Shown: in pieces, positions 32,692 to 42,672 of the stretch
Position numbering within the stretch: the stretch's first letter is position 1
Layout: the number at the start of each line of letters is the position of its first letter
Assembly: GCA_965237765.1 (NCBI GenBank)
Contig: OZ250157.1
Span: 310,001-374,000 of the forward strand
DNA: 64,000 nucleotides
Origin: WTGJ01 sp965237765
GTDB lineage: Bacteria; Chloroflexota; Anaerolineae; Aggregatilineales; Phototrophicaceae
Reading direction: 5' to 3'
Program-made: the position numbers and the translations under genes
The notes under the pieces: model-generated
What the model was told of the DNA's origin: nothing
Database searches by the model: none
The model's input: the letters and a program-made list of their open reading frames with translations, nothing else

Positions 32692-34431
32692 ATGAGCGCT
32701 TATCGGCGATTGACGCGGATCATGCCCGCGCTGCTCCTGTTTTGCGGCGCCTGCAACATCGGCGTGCCGCGCCTGACACCCACTCCGCCGCCACCGCGCA
32801 CGCCGCGCGTCACGCTTTCGCCCCGCCCGACCATTGCCGATGCACTGGCCACCGATACCGCCCTTCCGCCAACGGAAGGACCCTCGCCTTTTCCGCTCGC
32901 TTCGCCCACCCCGAGTCCAACTGCCCTCGCCTTCGTCCTGCGGCAAACGCCCATCGCCCCAACCGCGCCGGCGCCCACTCCCAGCCTGTTACCTGCGCGC
33001 ACTTCGCTCCCGCTCATCACCCTATCGCCCAATGTCACTCCCAATTCTGGCGCCCCCACTGTTCTGGTGTCAGGCTCCACCGTTGGCGCTAACCAGCTGA
33101 GCACGCCCTTCCCCACTGCGCCGCCGACAGTCGCACTCCGCGTTACCCTGGCGCCACAACTGCCGCGCAATTGGCAACTCACGCCCGTCGCCGGCAACCT
33201 CAGCGAGCTGACCCTACGCTCCTATAGCATCGACGGCGGGGGCAACCTGACTGGCGGCATCCTATCCGATCTACCCGGCGCGCCAACTTTCGCGCGCGAA
33301 AACCCTAACTCGTCACACTCCGTACAATATGCGGCGCGCAACTCGCTCGGCTCGCTCTATTTCATCCGCCGCGATGGCCGCACGGAACGCCTGGCCGTAT
33401 CGCCCGCGTCCACCTTCGAAGCGACCGACGCGCCCAGCAATCGCGCCTTCATCGCCGATGTGAGCTGGTCAACTGATGGACAACGGCTCAGCCTGCTCAT
33501 CCATAGCGATTTCTCGGAGGAGGACGGCGTTTGGTGGATGCGGCCGGGGCTAAGCAATCCCGAACGTCTGCTCGTAGATTGCCCGCGCTCGCAGCATCCC
33601 GGTTGCCTGATCGTCGACCGCACGCTCGGCCCATATGCCTGGCGCACGCGCACAGTTCAATGGTCGTCAGGCGGCGAAACGCTGTTGGCGCGAGTGGATA
33701 TATATGACCCCGTCGCCCGCCCCGCCCTGGCGTTGCTCCAGCCCGGGCGCGATTACAACCAGCTACCGCCATTTCTCTATTATGATTTCGGCAGCTGGTT
33801 AGCGGATGGAGGCTTGCTGGCGAGTGGCAGCGGGCCAGATGGGCGTAATGTTGTGGCGATACTCTCACCGACAGGCGAACTGCGGCGCGAACTATATACC
33901 GATCCCGCCTTGCCGTTGCGTTACGCAAACGAGGCCGCGAATGGGCAAATCTACGCTCTAGGTAGGCGCGATGGACAACTGGCGCTCTATCAGCTGACAA
34001 ATGGGCGCGCCCAAATCGTCGGCACGCCGCGCGCGCTGCCCTGGCCCGAATTCGCGCATTGGGATTCCGTCCGTGGCACACTGGATCTCACCATCGCCGG
34101 CCGGGTCGAAACCTTCTACACCTCACCTGCCGCTGCGCCGCCAGCGTCCTCCCAATCCGGCTTGCCCGCGGGCGTCGAAATCGGCGCGCAATTCGCGCCG
34201 GGCGAGCAATTGCGAATACGAAGCGCGACGCTCAATTTCCGCGCTGACCCCAGCCTGAGCGGTGAAATCATCGCTACTTTGCAGCAGGGCGAATACGTGC
34301 GCGTGCTAGCGGGGCCTCATCAGAACGGCGCGGAGATATGGTGGCAGGCGCAGGATGCGGCCGGCCGCATCGGTTGGCTGGCGAGCGAGAGCGATGGCCA
34401 GCCTTTGCTCGAGCGCGATGCGGCGGGCTAA
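32692..34431 (+). CDS. Lipoprotein with Pro/Thr-rich stalk and C-terminal SH3b domain
   Basis: The 579-residue protein has a signal peptide ending LLLFCGAC, a plausible lipobox (Cys 22). A Pro/Thr/Ser-rich stalk of about 110 residues follows, then a beta-rich middle that reads like a propeller of TolB-like blades (RDGRTERLAVSP, ILSPTGELRRELY, GRRDGQLALYQL). The C-terminal SH3b-type domain is TLNFRADPSLSGEIIATLQQ followed by IWWQAQDAAGRIGWLAS. It is anchored outside the cell; SH3b often binds peptidoglycan. The function of the middle part is unknown. Confidence 0.75.
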   Translation: MSAYRRLTRIMPALLLFCGACNIGVPRLTPTPPPPRTPRVTLSPRPTIADALATDTALPPTEGPSPFPLASPTPSPTALAFVLRQTPIAPTAPAPTPSLLPARTSLPLITLSPNVTPNSGAPTVLVSGSTVGANQLSTPFPTAPPTVALRVTLAPQLPRNWQLTPVAGNLSELTLRSYSIDGGGNLTGGILSDLPGAPTFARENPNSSHSVQYAARNSLGSLYFIRRDGRTERLAVSPASTFEATDAPSNRAFIADVSWSTDGQRLSLLIHSDFSEEDGVWWMRPGLSNPERLLVDCPRSQHPGCLIVDRTLGPYAWRTRTVQWSSGGETLLARVDIYDPVARPALALLQPGRDYNQLPPFLYYDFGSWLADGGLLASGSGPDGRNVVAILSPTGELRRELYTDPALPLRYANEAANGQIYALGRRDGQLALYQLTNGRAQIVGTPRALPWPEFAHWDSVRGTLDLTIAGRVETFYTSPAAAPPASSQSGLPAGVEIGAQFAPGEQLRIRSATLNFRADPSLSGEIIATLQQGEYVRVLAGPHQNGAEIWWQAQDAAGRIGWLASESDGQPLLERDAAG

Positions 34432-35696
34432 GGGCGAGCGCCACGCCGGGCTTGGCGGCGCGCGAGTAAATCGTGCACCGAATAGACCGTAGCGATAATC
34501 AGCAATGGCGTGATCATCGAGGTCATCCGCGCGCTGTTGCTGGCCGAACTGACGAGCAGGGTGACCACGGTGAAATAGCTGACCAACGTGAACTGCCACC
34601 AGACCATGGTGTGCTCGCGACGCCGCCAGGCGATCCAGATACCGGCGCACCAACCGGCAACCAAGCTGATTTCCCAAAACCATGCGATGGCCAGGAGTGG
34701 CTGGCCCAGATTGGGAAAGGAGGAAAAGATTCCGTAGATTCGCAAGAAGCCCACAGGAACCGTGAGCAAATATGCGAGCGGATATTTGCGGAAAATAGCC
34801 ATCGATTCGGCCAGCATCGCATCGTAGACTTCTGGGGGTGCTGCCAGCCAATGGTGCCGGCGGTTTGCATCCACTCCCTCCGTAGGCTCGCCGATGCGCG
34901 CGGATACCCGCTGGTTGATGGCGGCAAAAACCTCATTAATGGGGCGGTTGGTCGCCACGCGTTCCACAGACGCGGCGCGATAGTAGAGCATGGTATATGC
35001 GCCGGTCGTCGTGAATGTGAAGTGGTCGAAAACGATGCCATTATGTAGCACCCAGGCGCTCAGCAGTAAGGCGCTCGTGAACATGAATGCGACAATCTTG
35101 CGGCGCAAACGCGCATAACGCCACCAGAGCATGATGCCCAATATCAACCACAACCAATGGGCCGCGGGCCTTGTCAGCGCGGCAAGTGTCAGCATTATCG
35201 CAGCGCCGATAAACCATGCATATTGCTGTCGACCGGCCTTGGCCTCCGTTCCTCGCAAAGCGCAGAGCAACATCGTGAGCAACGCCGCATTCGTCAATGG
35301 TTCCGCATTCAGCGTAACAGAACCATGAATGAGACTCGTTGGCTCGATACAAACGATAGCGCCAACCCAGAACGCCAACTTCGGCCGCAAGTGCAGGGCA
35401 ATCGCGAGATGCGCGGCCAACGGCGCCACGATCGCTCCCAATAAAGAATTAACCAGAATGACCGCCAGTTTCGTTCCGCCGACCAGGTAGATGAGCATTG
35501 GATATCCCGGCGGACGCGCCAAGAAGAGGCTATTGCTGAAATCGCCCACCGCGGCGATATGCTCGGCGCCGATTTCATACAGGCGATAATCACCCTGGTC
35601 AAAAGCAGCGAAAGCCGCATCGGCATGCAAGGCCAACCAAATGAAGCGTACGATGGCCGCGGCTATAAACAGCAGCGCATAGCGCTGTCTGTTCAT
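34428..35696 (-). CDS. Membrane glycosyltransferase, GT39/PMT-like
   Basis: A 422-residue protein with about 10 hydrophobic segments. The first loop includes DQGDYRLYEIGAEHI and FLARPPGYPMLIYL, matching the acidic plus RPPGYP pattern of ArnT/PMT-like enzymes. It would use polyprenyl-phosphate sugars outside the membrane. ATG 35696 overlaps the prmC stop as ATGA, making it the third gene of prfA-prmC-GT. The longer frame upstream is prmC antisense-frame noise. Confidence 0.75.
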   Translation of the reverse strand: MNRQRYALLFIAAAIVRFIWLALHADAAFAAFDQGDYRLYEIGAEHIAAVGDFSNSLFLARPPGYPMLIYLVGGTKLAVILVNSLLGAIVAPLAAHLAIALHLRPKLAFWVGAIVCIEPTSLIHGSVTLNAEPLTNAALLTMLLCALRGTEAKAGRQQYAWFIGAAIMLTLAALTRPAAHWLWLILGIMLWWRYARLRRKIVAFMFTSALLLSAWVLHNGIVFDHFTFTTTGAYTMLYYRAASVERVATNRPINEVFAAINQRVSARIGEPTEGVDANRRHHWLAAPPEVYDAMLAESMAIFRKYPLAYLLTVPVGFLRIYGIFSSFPNLGQPLLAIAWFWEISLVAGWCAGIWIAWRRREHTMVWWQFTLVSYFTVVTLLVSSASNSARMTSMITPLLIIATVYSVHDLLARRQARRGARP

Positions 35697-36556
35697 GGCA
35701 GCTCTAGGCGAAGCATTCGGTCGTGCCCGGCGTAATCTCGCAACAAACTCGCGCGCGCCTCGGGGAGTTGCGCCGCCGCCAGCGCCAACACCGCCGCGCC
35801 CTGCTCCGCACCGATTTCCAACCAGGCTTGCGCCCGCGGCGCGCAAACGGCGGGCAACTCACGCAACAGGCGGCCGATCAACGCCATTCCATCCGCGCCG
35901 CCATCCAACGCGAGCTGTGGCTCGTATTCGCTCACTTCGAGCGTGGAGAGTACCTCCGTCGCGATATAGGGCAGATTCGCCAGCATGCGATCCAGGCGCA
36001 GGCCACGCTCCCGCCAGGGGCGCAACAAATCTCCACATTGCCATTCGATGGCCACGCCCTGGCCTGCGCCATTCTGGCGAGCAACCGCCAGCGCCGCGGC
36101 GCTGATATCGCTACCCAACACGCGCGCGCCTGGCCGGTGCGCCGCGAAGCAAATTGCCAGCGCGCCGCAACCCGTCCCGATATCTGCCACGGTACTGCCC
36201 GCGCCATTGCCGGTCAGGCTGGCCAGCGCCGCCTCGAGCAGCAACTCCGTCTCCGGCCGTGGGATGAGCGTCGCCGGCGTAACGCGAAACTCGCGGTCGT
36301 AAAAGGCGCGCCGCCCGAGGATGTATGCCAGCGGCTCGCCACGCGCGCGCCGTTCGACCGCATGGCAAAAATACTTCTCTTGCTGCGCTCCCAATTCCCA
36401 TTCCGGATGGGCGAGCAGCGCACTCCGCTCCACCGATAGCGTCTCTGCCAGCAGTAATTGTGCACCGAGACTCGTGCTCTCCTGGCCCGCCAACGCGAGT
36501 TTCGCCCAATTTAACGCCCGGAGTACGTCCAGTCGTTGCGCCTGGGCGATAGTCAT
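35693..36556 (-). CDS. prmC: Release factor glutamine methyltransferase
   Basis: This 287-residue SAM-dependent methyltransferase has the HemK N-terminal helical domain, RRAFYDREFRVTPATLIPRPETELL, ADIGTGCGALAIC, and a catalytic motif reading ANLPYIA. Most PrmC proteins have NPPY at this site; here it is NLPY. It methylates the GGQ glutamine of release factors, consistent with prfA immediately upstream, which it overlaps by four bases. Confidence 0.93.
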   Translation of the reverse strand: MTIAQAQRLDVLRALNWAKLALAGQESTSLGAQLLLAETLSVERSALLAHPEWELGAQQEKYFCHAVERRARGEPLAYILGRRAFYDREFRVTPATLIPRPETELLLEAALASLTGNGAGSTVADIGTGCGALAICFAAHRPGARVLGSDISAAALAVARQNGAGQGVAIEWQCGDLLRPWRERGLRLDRMLANLPYIATEVLSTLEVSEYEPQLALDGGADGMALIGRLLRELPAVCAPRAQAWLEIGAEQGAAVLALAAAQLPEARASLLRDYAGHDRMLRLELP

Positions 36557-37623
36557 ACGCCCGCTGCCAGCGTTTCGTGCTGTTCCTGCGCCGCCAGCGC
36601 TTCGATGAAGGTATCCAGCGCGCCATCCATCACTTCCGGCAGGTTGAATTCACTGAGCGAAATGCGGTGGTCGGTCACGCGGCCCTGCGGGTAGTTGTAG
36701 GTACGGATCTTCTCGGCGCGGTCACCGCTGCCGACTTGCCCCCGTCGTTGCGCGTCCCTTTCGGCGCGCTGCCGTTCCACCTCGCGGTCGTAAATGCGCG
36801 CGATGAGCACCTGCCGCGCGCGGATACGGTTTTGCAATTGGCTGCGCTCGTCCTGCATCTCGACGACGATGCCCGTCGGCAAATGCGTCAGGCGGACCGC
36901 GGAATCAGTCGTATTCACCGATTGCCCGCCAGCACCGCGGCTTCGGAAAACATCCACGCGCAAATCGTTACGGTTCAACTCGACATCAACCTCTTGCATC
37001 TCCGCCAGGACCGCTACCGTCGCTGTGCTGGTGTGGATACGACCCTGGCTCTCGGTAACGGGCACACGCTGTACGCGATGCACGCCGCTCTCGTATTTTA
37101 AGCGGCTGAACGCGCCTTCACCCGTGATGGAAAAGATGACTGATTTGAACCCGCCGATGCCCGTCTCGCTCAAATCCAGCAAATTCACTTGCCAGCCACG
37201 CCTCTCGGCATAGCGCGTGTACAAACGGTAGAGATCAGAAGCGAAGATGCCCGCTTCATCACCGCCAGCGCCAGCGCGAATCTCCATGATGACGTTCTTT
37301 TGGTCGCGCGGATCTTTGGGGAGCAGGGCCAGTCGCAACGATTCAGCCAACGCACTCTGCTGCTCTTGCAAGATCGTCACTTCCGTTTCGGCCAACGCGC
37401 GCATCTCAGCGTCGTCTGCCTCAACGAGCAACTCACGCGCGTCGCTCAGCTCTTCCGCCAGGCGCTGGTATTCTCGATAGCCTGCCACGGTATCGCTGAG
37501 CGACGCACGCTCCTTGCTCAGCTCGACCACGCGCCGATAATCGTCAGCCACTTCCGGGTCGGCGAGCATTTGCTCCAATTCGGCATGGCGGGCAGCCAAG
37601 GCCGCCAACTTTTCAAACATCAT
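36553..37623 (-). CDS. prfA: Peptide chain release factor 1
   Basis: A 356-residue class I release factor. The GGQ motif is RGAGGQSVNTTDSAVRLTHLP, and the stop-codon-reading region is at about 185-195 (VHRVQRVPVTESQGRIHTS). It ends translation at UAA and UAG. Three ATGs are close (37635, 37623, 37620); 37623 is favoured because GGA lies seven bases before it. A TATAAT on the minus strand (37655-37650) would give a leader of about 20 bases. Confidence 0.95.
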   Translation of the reverse strand: MMFEKLAALAARHAELEQMLADPEVADDYRRVVELSKERASLSDTVAGYREYQRLAEELSDARELLVEADDAEMRALAETEVTILQEQQSALAESLRLALLPKDPRDQKNVIMEIRAGAGGDEAGIFASDLYRLYTRYAERRGWQVNLLDLSETGIGGFKSVIFSITGEGAFSRLKYESGVHRVQRVPVTESQGRIHTSTATVAVLAEMQEVDVELNRNDLRVDVFRSRGAGGQSVNTTDSAVRLTHLPTGIVVEMQDERSQLQNRIRARQVLIARIYDREVERQRAERDAQRRGQVGSGDRAEKIRTYNYPQGRVTDHRISLSEFNLPEVMDGALDTFIEALAAQEQHETLAAGV

Positions 37624-37780
37624 TGCGTCATCCAAACGAACTGCGCGTAATTATAGAGCCGAGCGGGCGGCTTGGGTAGGCAGCGGCGCGAACGCGCGCC
37701 TAGCCAATAGGAAGCCATCGCTATAAATCCACCTTCCCCTTCGCTAGACTGGGGTTGCCTGCCCACATCACGAGACAAAT

Positions 37781-39475
37781 ATGACTGAAGCCGAAAAGCC
37801 ACGCGCGTCAAACTTCATCAGCGATGTTGTCGCTGCCGACCAGGAGAGCGATACTTTCGGCAGCCGCGTGCAGACGCGCTTCCCGCCTGAGCCCAACGGC
37901 TTTCTACACATCGGCCACGCCAAAGCCATTTGCCTCAATTTCGGCATAGCGGCCGAATTCGGCGGTGTATGCAACCTGCGTTTCGACGATACCAACCCCA
38001 TGCGTGAAGAAGAGCGCTACGTCGAAGCCATCGAACGCGACATTCGCTGGCTGGGTTACGATTGGGAGCGTACCTGCTACGCTTCGGATTATTTTGCCCA
38101 ACTCTATAATTTCGCCGAGCAGCTCATCCAGGCAGGCCTCGCCTACGTCGACCATCAGAGCGCCGAAGACATTCGCAAAAACCGCGGCACGCTCACTTCA
38201 CCCGGCGTTGATAGCCCTTATCGAGACCGCACCCCGGCCGAAAACTTCGCGCTGTTCCGCCAGATGCGCGCGGGGGAATTCGCTGTGGGTAAGTGCGTAC
38301 TGCGCGCCAAAATCGATATGGCCGCCAGCAATATCAACCTGCGCGACCCAGTGCTCTACCGCATCCTGCACGAAATGCACCAACGCACCGGCGACGAATG
38401 GCCCATCTACCCGCTCTACGATTGGGCGCATGGCCAATCAGATTCGCTAGAGGGGGTCACGCATTCGCTGTGTTCGTTGGAATTCGAAGACCACCGCCCG
38501 CTTTACGATTGGTTCCTTGAGCGATTGGGAATCAGCCACCCGAAACAGATCGAATTCGCGCGCTTGAACCTCAGCCATACTGTACTCAGCAAGCGCAAGC
38601 TGCGCCGCCTGGTGGAAGAGGGTCGCGTCGCTGGGTGGGATGACCCGCGCATGCCGACGCTCTCCGGGCTGCGCCGCCGCGGCTATTCGCCCGCCGCCAT
38701 CCTCAACTTCTGTGAGGAGATCGGCGTCGCCCGCCGCAACAGCCGCGTCGATTGGCAATTGCTCGAGCACGTATTGCGGCAAGACCTGAATCGCCACTCC
38801 CCGCGCGCGATGGCAGTGCTGGATCCCTTGCGCGTCATCATCGAGAATTACCCGGAAGACCAGGTCGAAACTTTCACCGTCCCCCTCAACCCGGAGCAGC
38901 CCGAGGCCGGCGAGCGAACGTTGCCCTTCTCCCGAGAACTCTATATCGAGAGAGGCGATTTCATGGAAGAACCGCCGCGCAAGTTCTTCCGCCTCGCGCC
39001 CGGTCGGGAAGTGCGCCTGCGCGCCGCTTATCTCATCACGTGCACGCAGGTCCTTAAAGACGAGCACGGTGAAATCGTGGAATTGCGCTGCCGCTACGAC
39101 CCCGCCACGCGCGGCGGTAGCGCGCCCGATGGACGGCGCGTCAAATCGACGCTGCATTGGGTCTCCGCTCGCCATGCCCTGCCCGCCGAAGTGCGCCTGT
39201 ATGACGCTCTCTTCAGCAATGAAAATCCCGAGGACGTCCCCAAAGGCGCAGATTTCACCCACAATTTGAATGCCAATTCGCTCACCGTGCGTTACCCCTG
39301 CTATCTCGAGCCGGGGCTGGCGGGCACTCTGCCCTTTGTGCGCTATCAATTCGAGCGCCTGGGTTATTTTTGTGCCGACCCGGATACCTCGCCCGAGCGC
39401 CTCGTCTTCAACCGCACGGTGACGCTTAGGGACGAGTGGGCGCGCCTGCAACGAAAGCAATCCGCGCGCGTATGA
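37781..39475 (+). CDS. glnS: Glutaminyl-tRNA synthetase
   Basis: A class Ic synthetase of 564 residues. The HIGH motif is PPEPNGFLHIGHAKAICLNFG, the KMSKS-type loop is VLSKRKLRRLV, and FDDTNPMREEERYVEAI is characteristic of GlnRS/GluRS. The C-terminal beta-barrel anticodon domain is complete. Its presence suggests that tRNA-Gln is charged directly rather than by the GatCAB route. It starts the glnS-holB-ppk-MFS run and overlaps holB by four bases. Confidence 0.94.
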   Translation: MTEAEKPRASNFISDVVAADQESDTFGSRVQTRFPPEPNGFLHIGHAKAICLNFGIAAEFGGVCNLRFDDTNPMREEERYVEAIERDIRWLGYDWERTCYASDYFAQLYNFAEQLIQAGLAYVDHQSAEDIRKNRGTLTSPGVDSPYRDRTPAENFALFRQMRAGEFAVGKCVLRAKIDMAASNINLRDPVLYRILHEMHQRTGDEWPIYPLYDWAHGQSDSLEGVTHSLCSLEFEDHRPLYDWFLERLGISHPKQIEFARLNLSHTVLSKRKLRRLVEEGRVAGWDDPRMPTLSGLRRRGYSPAAILNFCEEIGVARRNSRVDWQLLEHVLRQDLNRHSPRAMAVLDPLRVIIENYPEDQVETFTVPLNPEQPEAGERTLPFSRELYIERGDFMEEPPRKFFRLAPGREVRLRAAYLITCTQVLKDEHGEIVELRCRYDPATRGGSAPDGRRVKSTLHWVSARHALPAEVRLYDALFSNENPEDVPKGADFTHNLNANSLTVRYPCYLEPGLAGTLPFVRYQFERLGYFCADPDTSPERLVFNRTVTLRDEWARLQRKQSARV

Positions 39476-40497
39476 AAGCGAAACAGTGGCCCCCCTGGCC
39501 GGTCATCGGGCATGATTGGGCGGTGGAATTCTTGCAGCGCGCCCTCGCACATGGTCGCTCTCGTCACGCCTATCTCTTCATCGGCCCCGCGGGCCTGGGG
39601 AAACGCCAACTGGCGTTGGCTTTCGTGATGGCCCAGAATTGTGAAGCGGGTGACGCGGCGCGCCCCTGCCAACAATGCCGCAGCTGCCAGCTCATCGCCA
39701 GCGAACGCAGCCCGGATATCATATTCACGCGAACGAGCGGCAACAACGAGACCATCCTCATTGAGGAAATCCGCCGCGTGAGCACCTTCTTCGCCCTCCA
39801 TCCCTACGAGATGCGGCATCGCATCGCCATACTGGACAATTTCGAGCGCGCCGCCCCCAACGCGCAGGATGCGCTCCTTAAGACGCTGGAGGAACCGCCC
39901 TCATACGCCAGCCTGATCCTGCTCGCGCGCGAAGAAGGCAGCATCTTGCCCACCATCCTCAGCCGCTGCCAGCAGCTGCGCTTGCGCCCTTCGCCGCCAG
40001 CAAAATTGGCCGAGCAGCTCATCACTCACTGTGGTTCGCCGCCAGAACGCGCCAGCTTGCTCGCGCAAATCAGCGGCGGCAGGCCAGGTTGGGCGATCCG
40101 CGCGCTGCGGGATCCAACCCTGCTCGCGGCAAGGGACGACGCCTTGGATACGCTGGCGGCTTGCCTGAGCCAGAGCCGCGCCGAACGCTTCGTCCTGGCT
40201 GAGCACCTGGCCAAAGATAAGAGCGCGTTCGCCGAAATTCTCGATTGGTGGTTGAGCTACTGGCGCGATATCACCCTGCTCTCACGTGATGGCGAATGGT
40301 CACCGACGCATCATGACCGCATCAGCAAATTGCGGTTCTTGGCCGCCAATCTGAGCTGGCGCGAGATCCAGCGCGCTACTTCAGCCACGCGCACACTCAG
40401 CGAGCGCCTGTCGCTCAACCTCAACCTGCGCCTAGCGATCGAAGTGTTGCTATTGGCATACCCACGCGCGCCTCGCTACCATACGGCCGTCGCCTAA
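39472..40497 (+). CDS. holB: DNA polymerase III subunit delta' (clamp loader)
   Basis: A 341-residue AAA+ protein with a P-loop-like segment (FIGPAGLGKRQLAL), a zinc site (four Cys across CEAGDAARPCQQCRSC), NAQDALLKTLEEPP and SRCQQLRLRP, the usual delta'/RuvB-like features. It forms part of the clamp loader that places the beta clamp on DNA. The start ATG overlaps the glnS stop (ATGA). The C-terminal part is less conserved, as is common. DnaX would be the alternative, but it is too short and lacks the tau tail. Confidence 0.88.
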   Translation: MKAKQWPPWPVIGHDWAVEFLQRALAHGRSRHAYLFIGPAGLGKRQLALAFVMAQNCEAGDAARPCQQCRSCQLIASERSPDIIFTRTSGNNETILIEEIRRVSTFFALHPYEMRHRIAILDNFERAAPNAQDALLKTLEEPPSYASLILLAREEGSILPTILSRCQQLRLRPSPPAKLAEQLITHCGSPPERASLLAQISGGRPGWAIRALRDPTLLAARDDALDTLAACLSQSRAERFVLAEHLAKDKSAFAEILDWWLSYWRDITLLSRDGEWSPTHHDRISKLRFLAANLSWREIQRATSATRTLSERLSLNLNLRLAIEVLLLAYPRAPRYHTAVA

Positions 40498-40512
40498 TTG
40501 ATCAATTGTGCA

Positions 40513-42672
40513 ATGAACACCCGCTCTAAGGAATTTCACAGCCAGCTCACACCTGCGAATTCCCTCAACCGCGAGGAAGCGACCCTCGCCTTCCAGCGGC
40601 GCGTGCTGGCCCTGGCTCAGGACCCGAACATCCCTTTGCTCGAGCGCGTCAATTTCGCCTCCATCGTCGGCAGCAATTTGGACGAATTCTTCATGGTGCG
40701 CGTAGGCACATACCAGCAGCGGCACAACCTCGGCATCCTCTATAGTCGCCCGGATGGCTTGCGCCCGGACGAGGTGCTTTCACTCATCAGCGAACAAGCC
40801 GGCGTCATCATCCAAGAGCTACGCGCCTCGCTCAACGAAATTTTCGCCGAACTGGCCAAACACGATATCCGTATCATCACCCCCGCCGATCTCGATGAGG
40901 ACGCCGCGACCATCCTGCGCGCGCATTTCGAGGAAGAAATCTTTCCTGTGCTCACTCCGCTCGCGGTCGACCACGCGCGGCCCTTCCCCTTCATCTCCAA
41001 TCTGAGCATGAACCTCGGTGTGCTGTTGCGCCATGAGAATGATAGCGAAAGCGATCCGTTGCAATTCGTGCGCGTCAAGGTGCCCACATTCATCCCGCGG
41101 CTGGTCGACGTGAACAAAACGCTTCGCCGCCATGGCCATCCCGAAAGCCCCAGTGGCTATCGCTTCCTCTGGCTGGAAGACCTCATCGCCGATAACCTGG
41201 ATCAGCTCTTCCCCGGCATGACTGTCGTCGAGCATTATCCCTTCCGCGTCGTGCGCAATACCGATATCGATTACGAATTCGAGCGCGAAGATTCCGAGCT
41301 GGATATCAGCACCATCATCGAAACCAGCCTGCGCGAACGCCGCTTCGGTTCGATCGTTCGCCTCGGCGTCCCCAGCAACATCAGCGAGAGCATGCTGGCG
41401 CGCTTGCGGGGCGATTTGCAAGCCAGCGCCCGCGATGTCTACTTCATCGATGGCGCGCTGGGTTCGGCGAGCCTCGATGACCTGGCAACGCTGGACGTGC
41501 CCAAGCTTCGATACCCGCCGCACATCCCCCGCCAACCCGAGCCGCTACAAGACAATGCGCTACTCTTTGATACCATCCGCCGTGGCGACATCCTGCTCTT
41601 CCACCCTTACGATTCCTTCAGCCCAGTAGAGGAATTCTTCCGCCTCGCCGCTACCGATCCGCAGGTGGTCGCCATCAAAACGACGCTCTATCGCGTCGGC
41701 AACAACTCGTCGGTCGTACAAGCGCTCATGGACGCGCGCGATAACGACAAACAGGTCTCCGTGCTGGTCGAGCTCAAGGCCCGCTTCGACGAAGAGAACA
41801 ATCTCATCTGGGCGCGTGCGCTGGAAAACAAAGGCGTCCACGTCATCTATGGCGTGGAAGAGTTGCCCGTCAAAACACATTCCAAAGTGACGATGGTCGT
41901 GCGGCGCGAGGGTAACACGCTCCGCCGTTACATTCACCTTGGCAGCGGCAATTACAACGCGACCACAGCGCGCCTCTATTCTGATATCGGCCTCTTCTCT
42001 TGCCACCGCGGCTTGGCGGAGGATGTCTCGCGCCTTTTCAATCGCTTGACGGGCTTCGCGCCATCCACCCACTACCAACATCTGCTCGTCGCCCCAGAAT
42101 ACCTGCTGTCCGCCCTGCTGGAGCGCATCGATTCAGAAATCGAAGCGGCCCGCGCCGGCCAACCGGCCTACCTCATCCTCAAAGCCAACCAACTCGAAGA
42201 AGACAGGGTCATCGAACGCCTCTACGAAGCCTCGGCTGCTGGCGTCCAGGTTGACCTCATCGTGCGCGGCTTCACCACGCTAAGGAGCGGCGTGCCCGGC
42301 CTGAGCGAGAACATCCGCCAGCTCAGCATCCTCGGCCGTTTCCTGGAGCATTCGCGCGTCTTCTATTTCCATAACGCGCCGCCAGAGCAGCGCATTTACA
42401 TTGGCAGCGCCGACTTAATGCGCCGCAACCTTTACAACCGCGTGGAAATTGTCTTCCCGGTGTTGGATGCGAACCTGCAACACCAGGTCTTGCGCATCCT
42501 GGCCACGCAACTGGCCGACAACACATTGTCCTGGGAGATGGGTGCGGACGGCAGCTTCCGGCGCAGGCAGGTTGCGGAAGGCGAAACCGCCATCAATTCC
42601 CAAGATGCCTTCCTGACGAATAGCGCCGGACTAGATCGCTTGCCACCTTTCCTGGAAAGCAACCGCGCCTGA
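40513..42672 (+). CDS. ppk: Polyphosphate kinase 1
   Basis: The 719-residue enzyme has the PPK1 four-domain plan: RVNFASIVGSNLDEFFMVRVG at the start, then the two catalytic histidines at about 456 (KTHSK) and 475 (YIHLGSGNYN), spaced 19 residues as in E. coli PPK. It makes polyphosphate from ATP. TTG 40498 opens the frame, but ATG 40513 is the better start. Its stop overlaps the next gene's probable CTG start. Confidence 0.94.
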   Translation: MNTRSKEFHSQLTPANSLNREEATLAFQRRVLALAQDPNIPLLERVNFASIVGSNLDEFFMVRVGTYQQRHNLGILYSRPDGLRPDEVLSLISEQAGVIIQELRASLNEIFAELAKHDIRIITPADLDEDAATILRAHFEEEIFPVLTPLAVDHARPFPFISNLSMNLGVLLRHENDSESDPLQFVRVKVPTFIPRLVDVNKTLRRHGHPESPSGYRFLWLEDLIADNLDQLFPGMTVVEHYPFRVVRNTDIDYEFEREDSELDISTIIETSLRERRFGSIVRLGVPSNISESMLARLRGDLQASARDVYFIDGALGSASLDDLATLDVPKLRYPPHIPRQPEPLQDNALLFDTIRRGDILLFHPYDSFSPVEEFFRLAATDPQVVAIKTTLYRVGNNSSVVQALMDARDNDKQVSVLVELKARFDEENNLIWARALENKGVHVIYGVEELPVKTHSKVTMVVRREGNTLRRYIHLGSGNYNATTARLYSDIGLFSCHRGLAEDVSRLFNRLTGFAPSTHYQHLLVAPEYLLSALLERIDSEIEAARAGQPAYLILKANQLEEDRVIERLYEASAAGVQVDLIVRGFTTLRSGVPGLSENIRQLSILGRFLEHSRVFYFHNAPPEQRIYIGSADLMRRNLYNRVEIVFPVLDANLQHQVLRILATQLADNTLSWEMGADGSFRRRQVAEGETAINSQDAFLTNSAGLDRLPPFLESNRA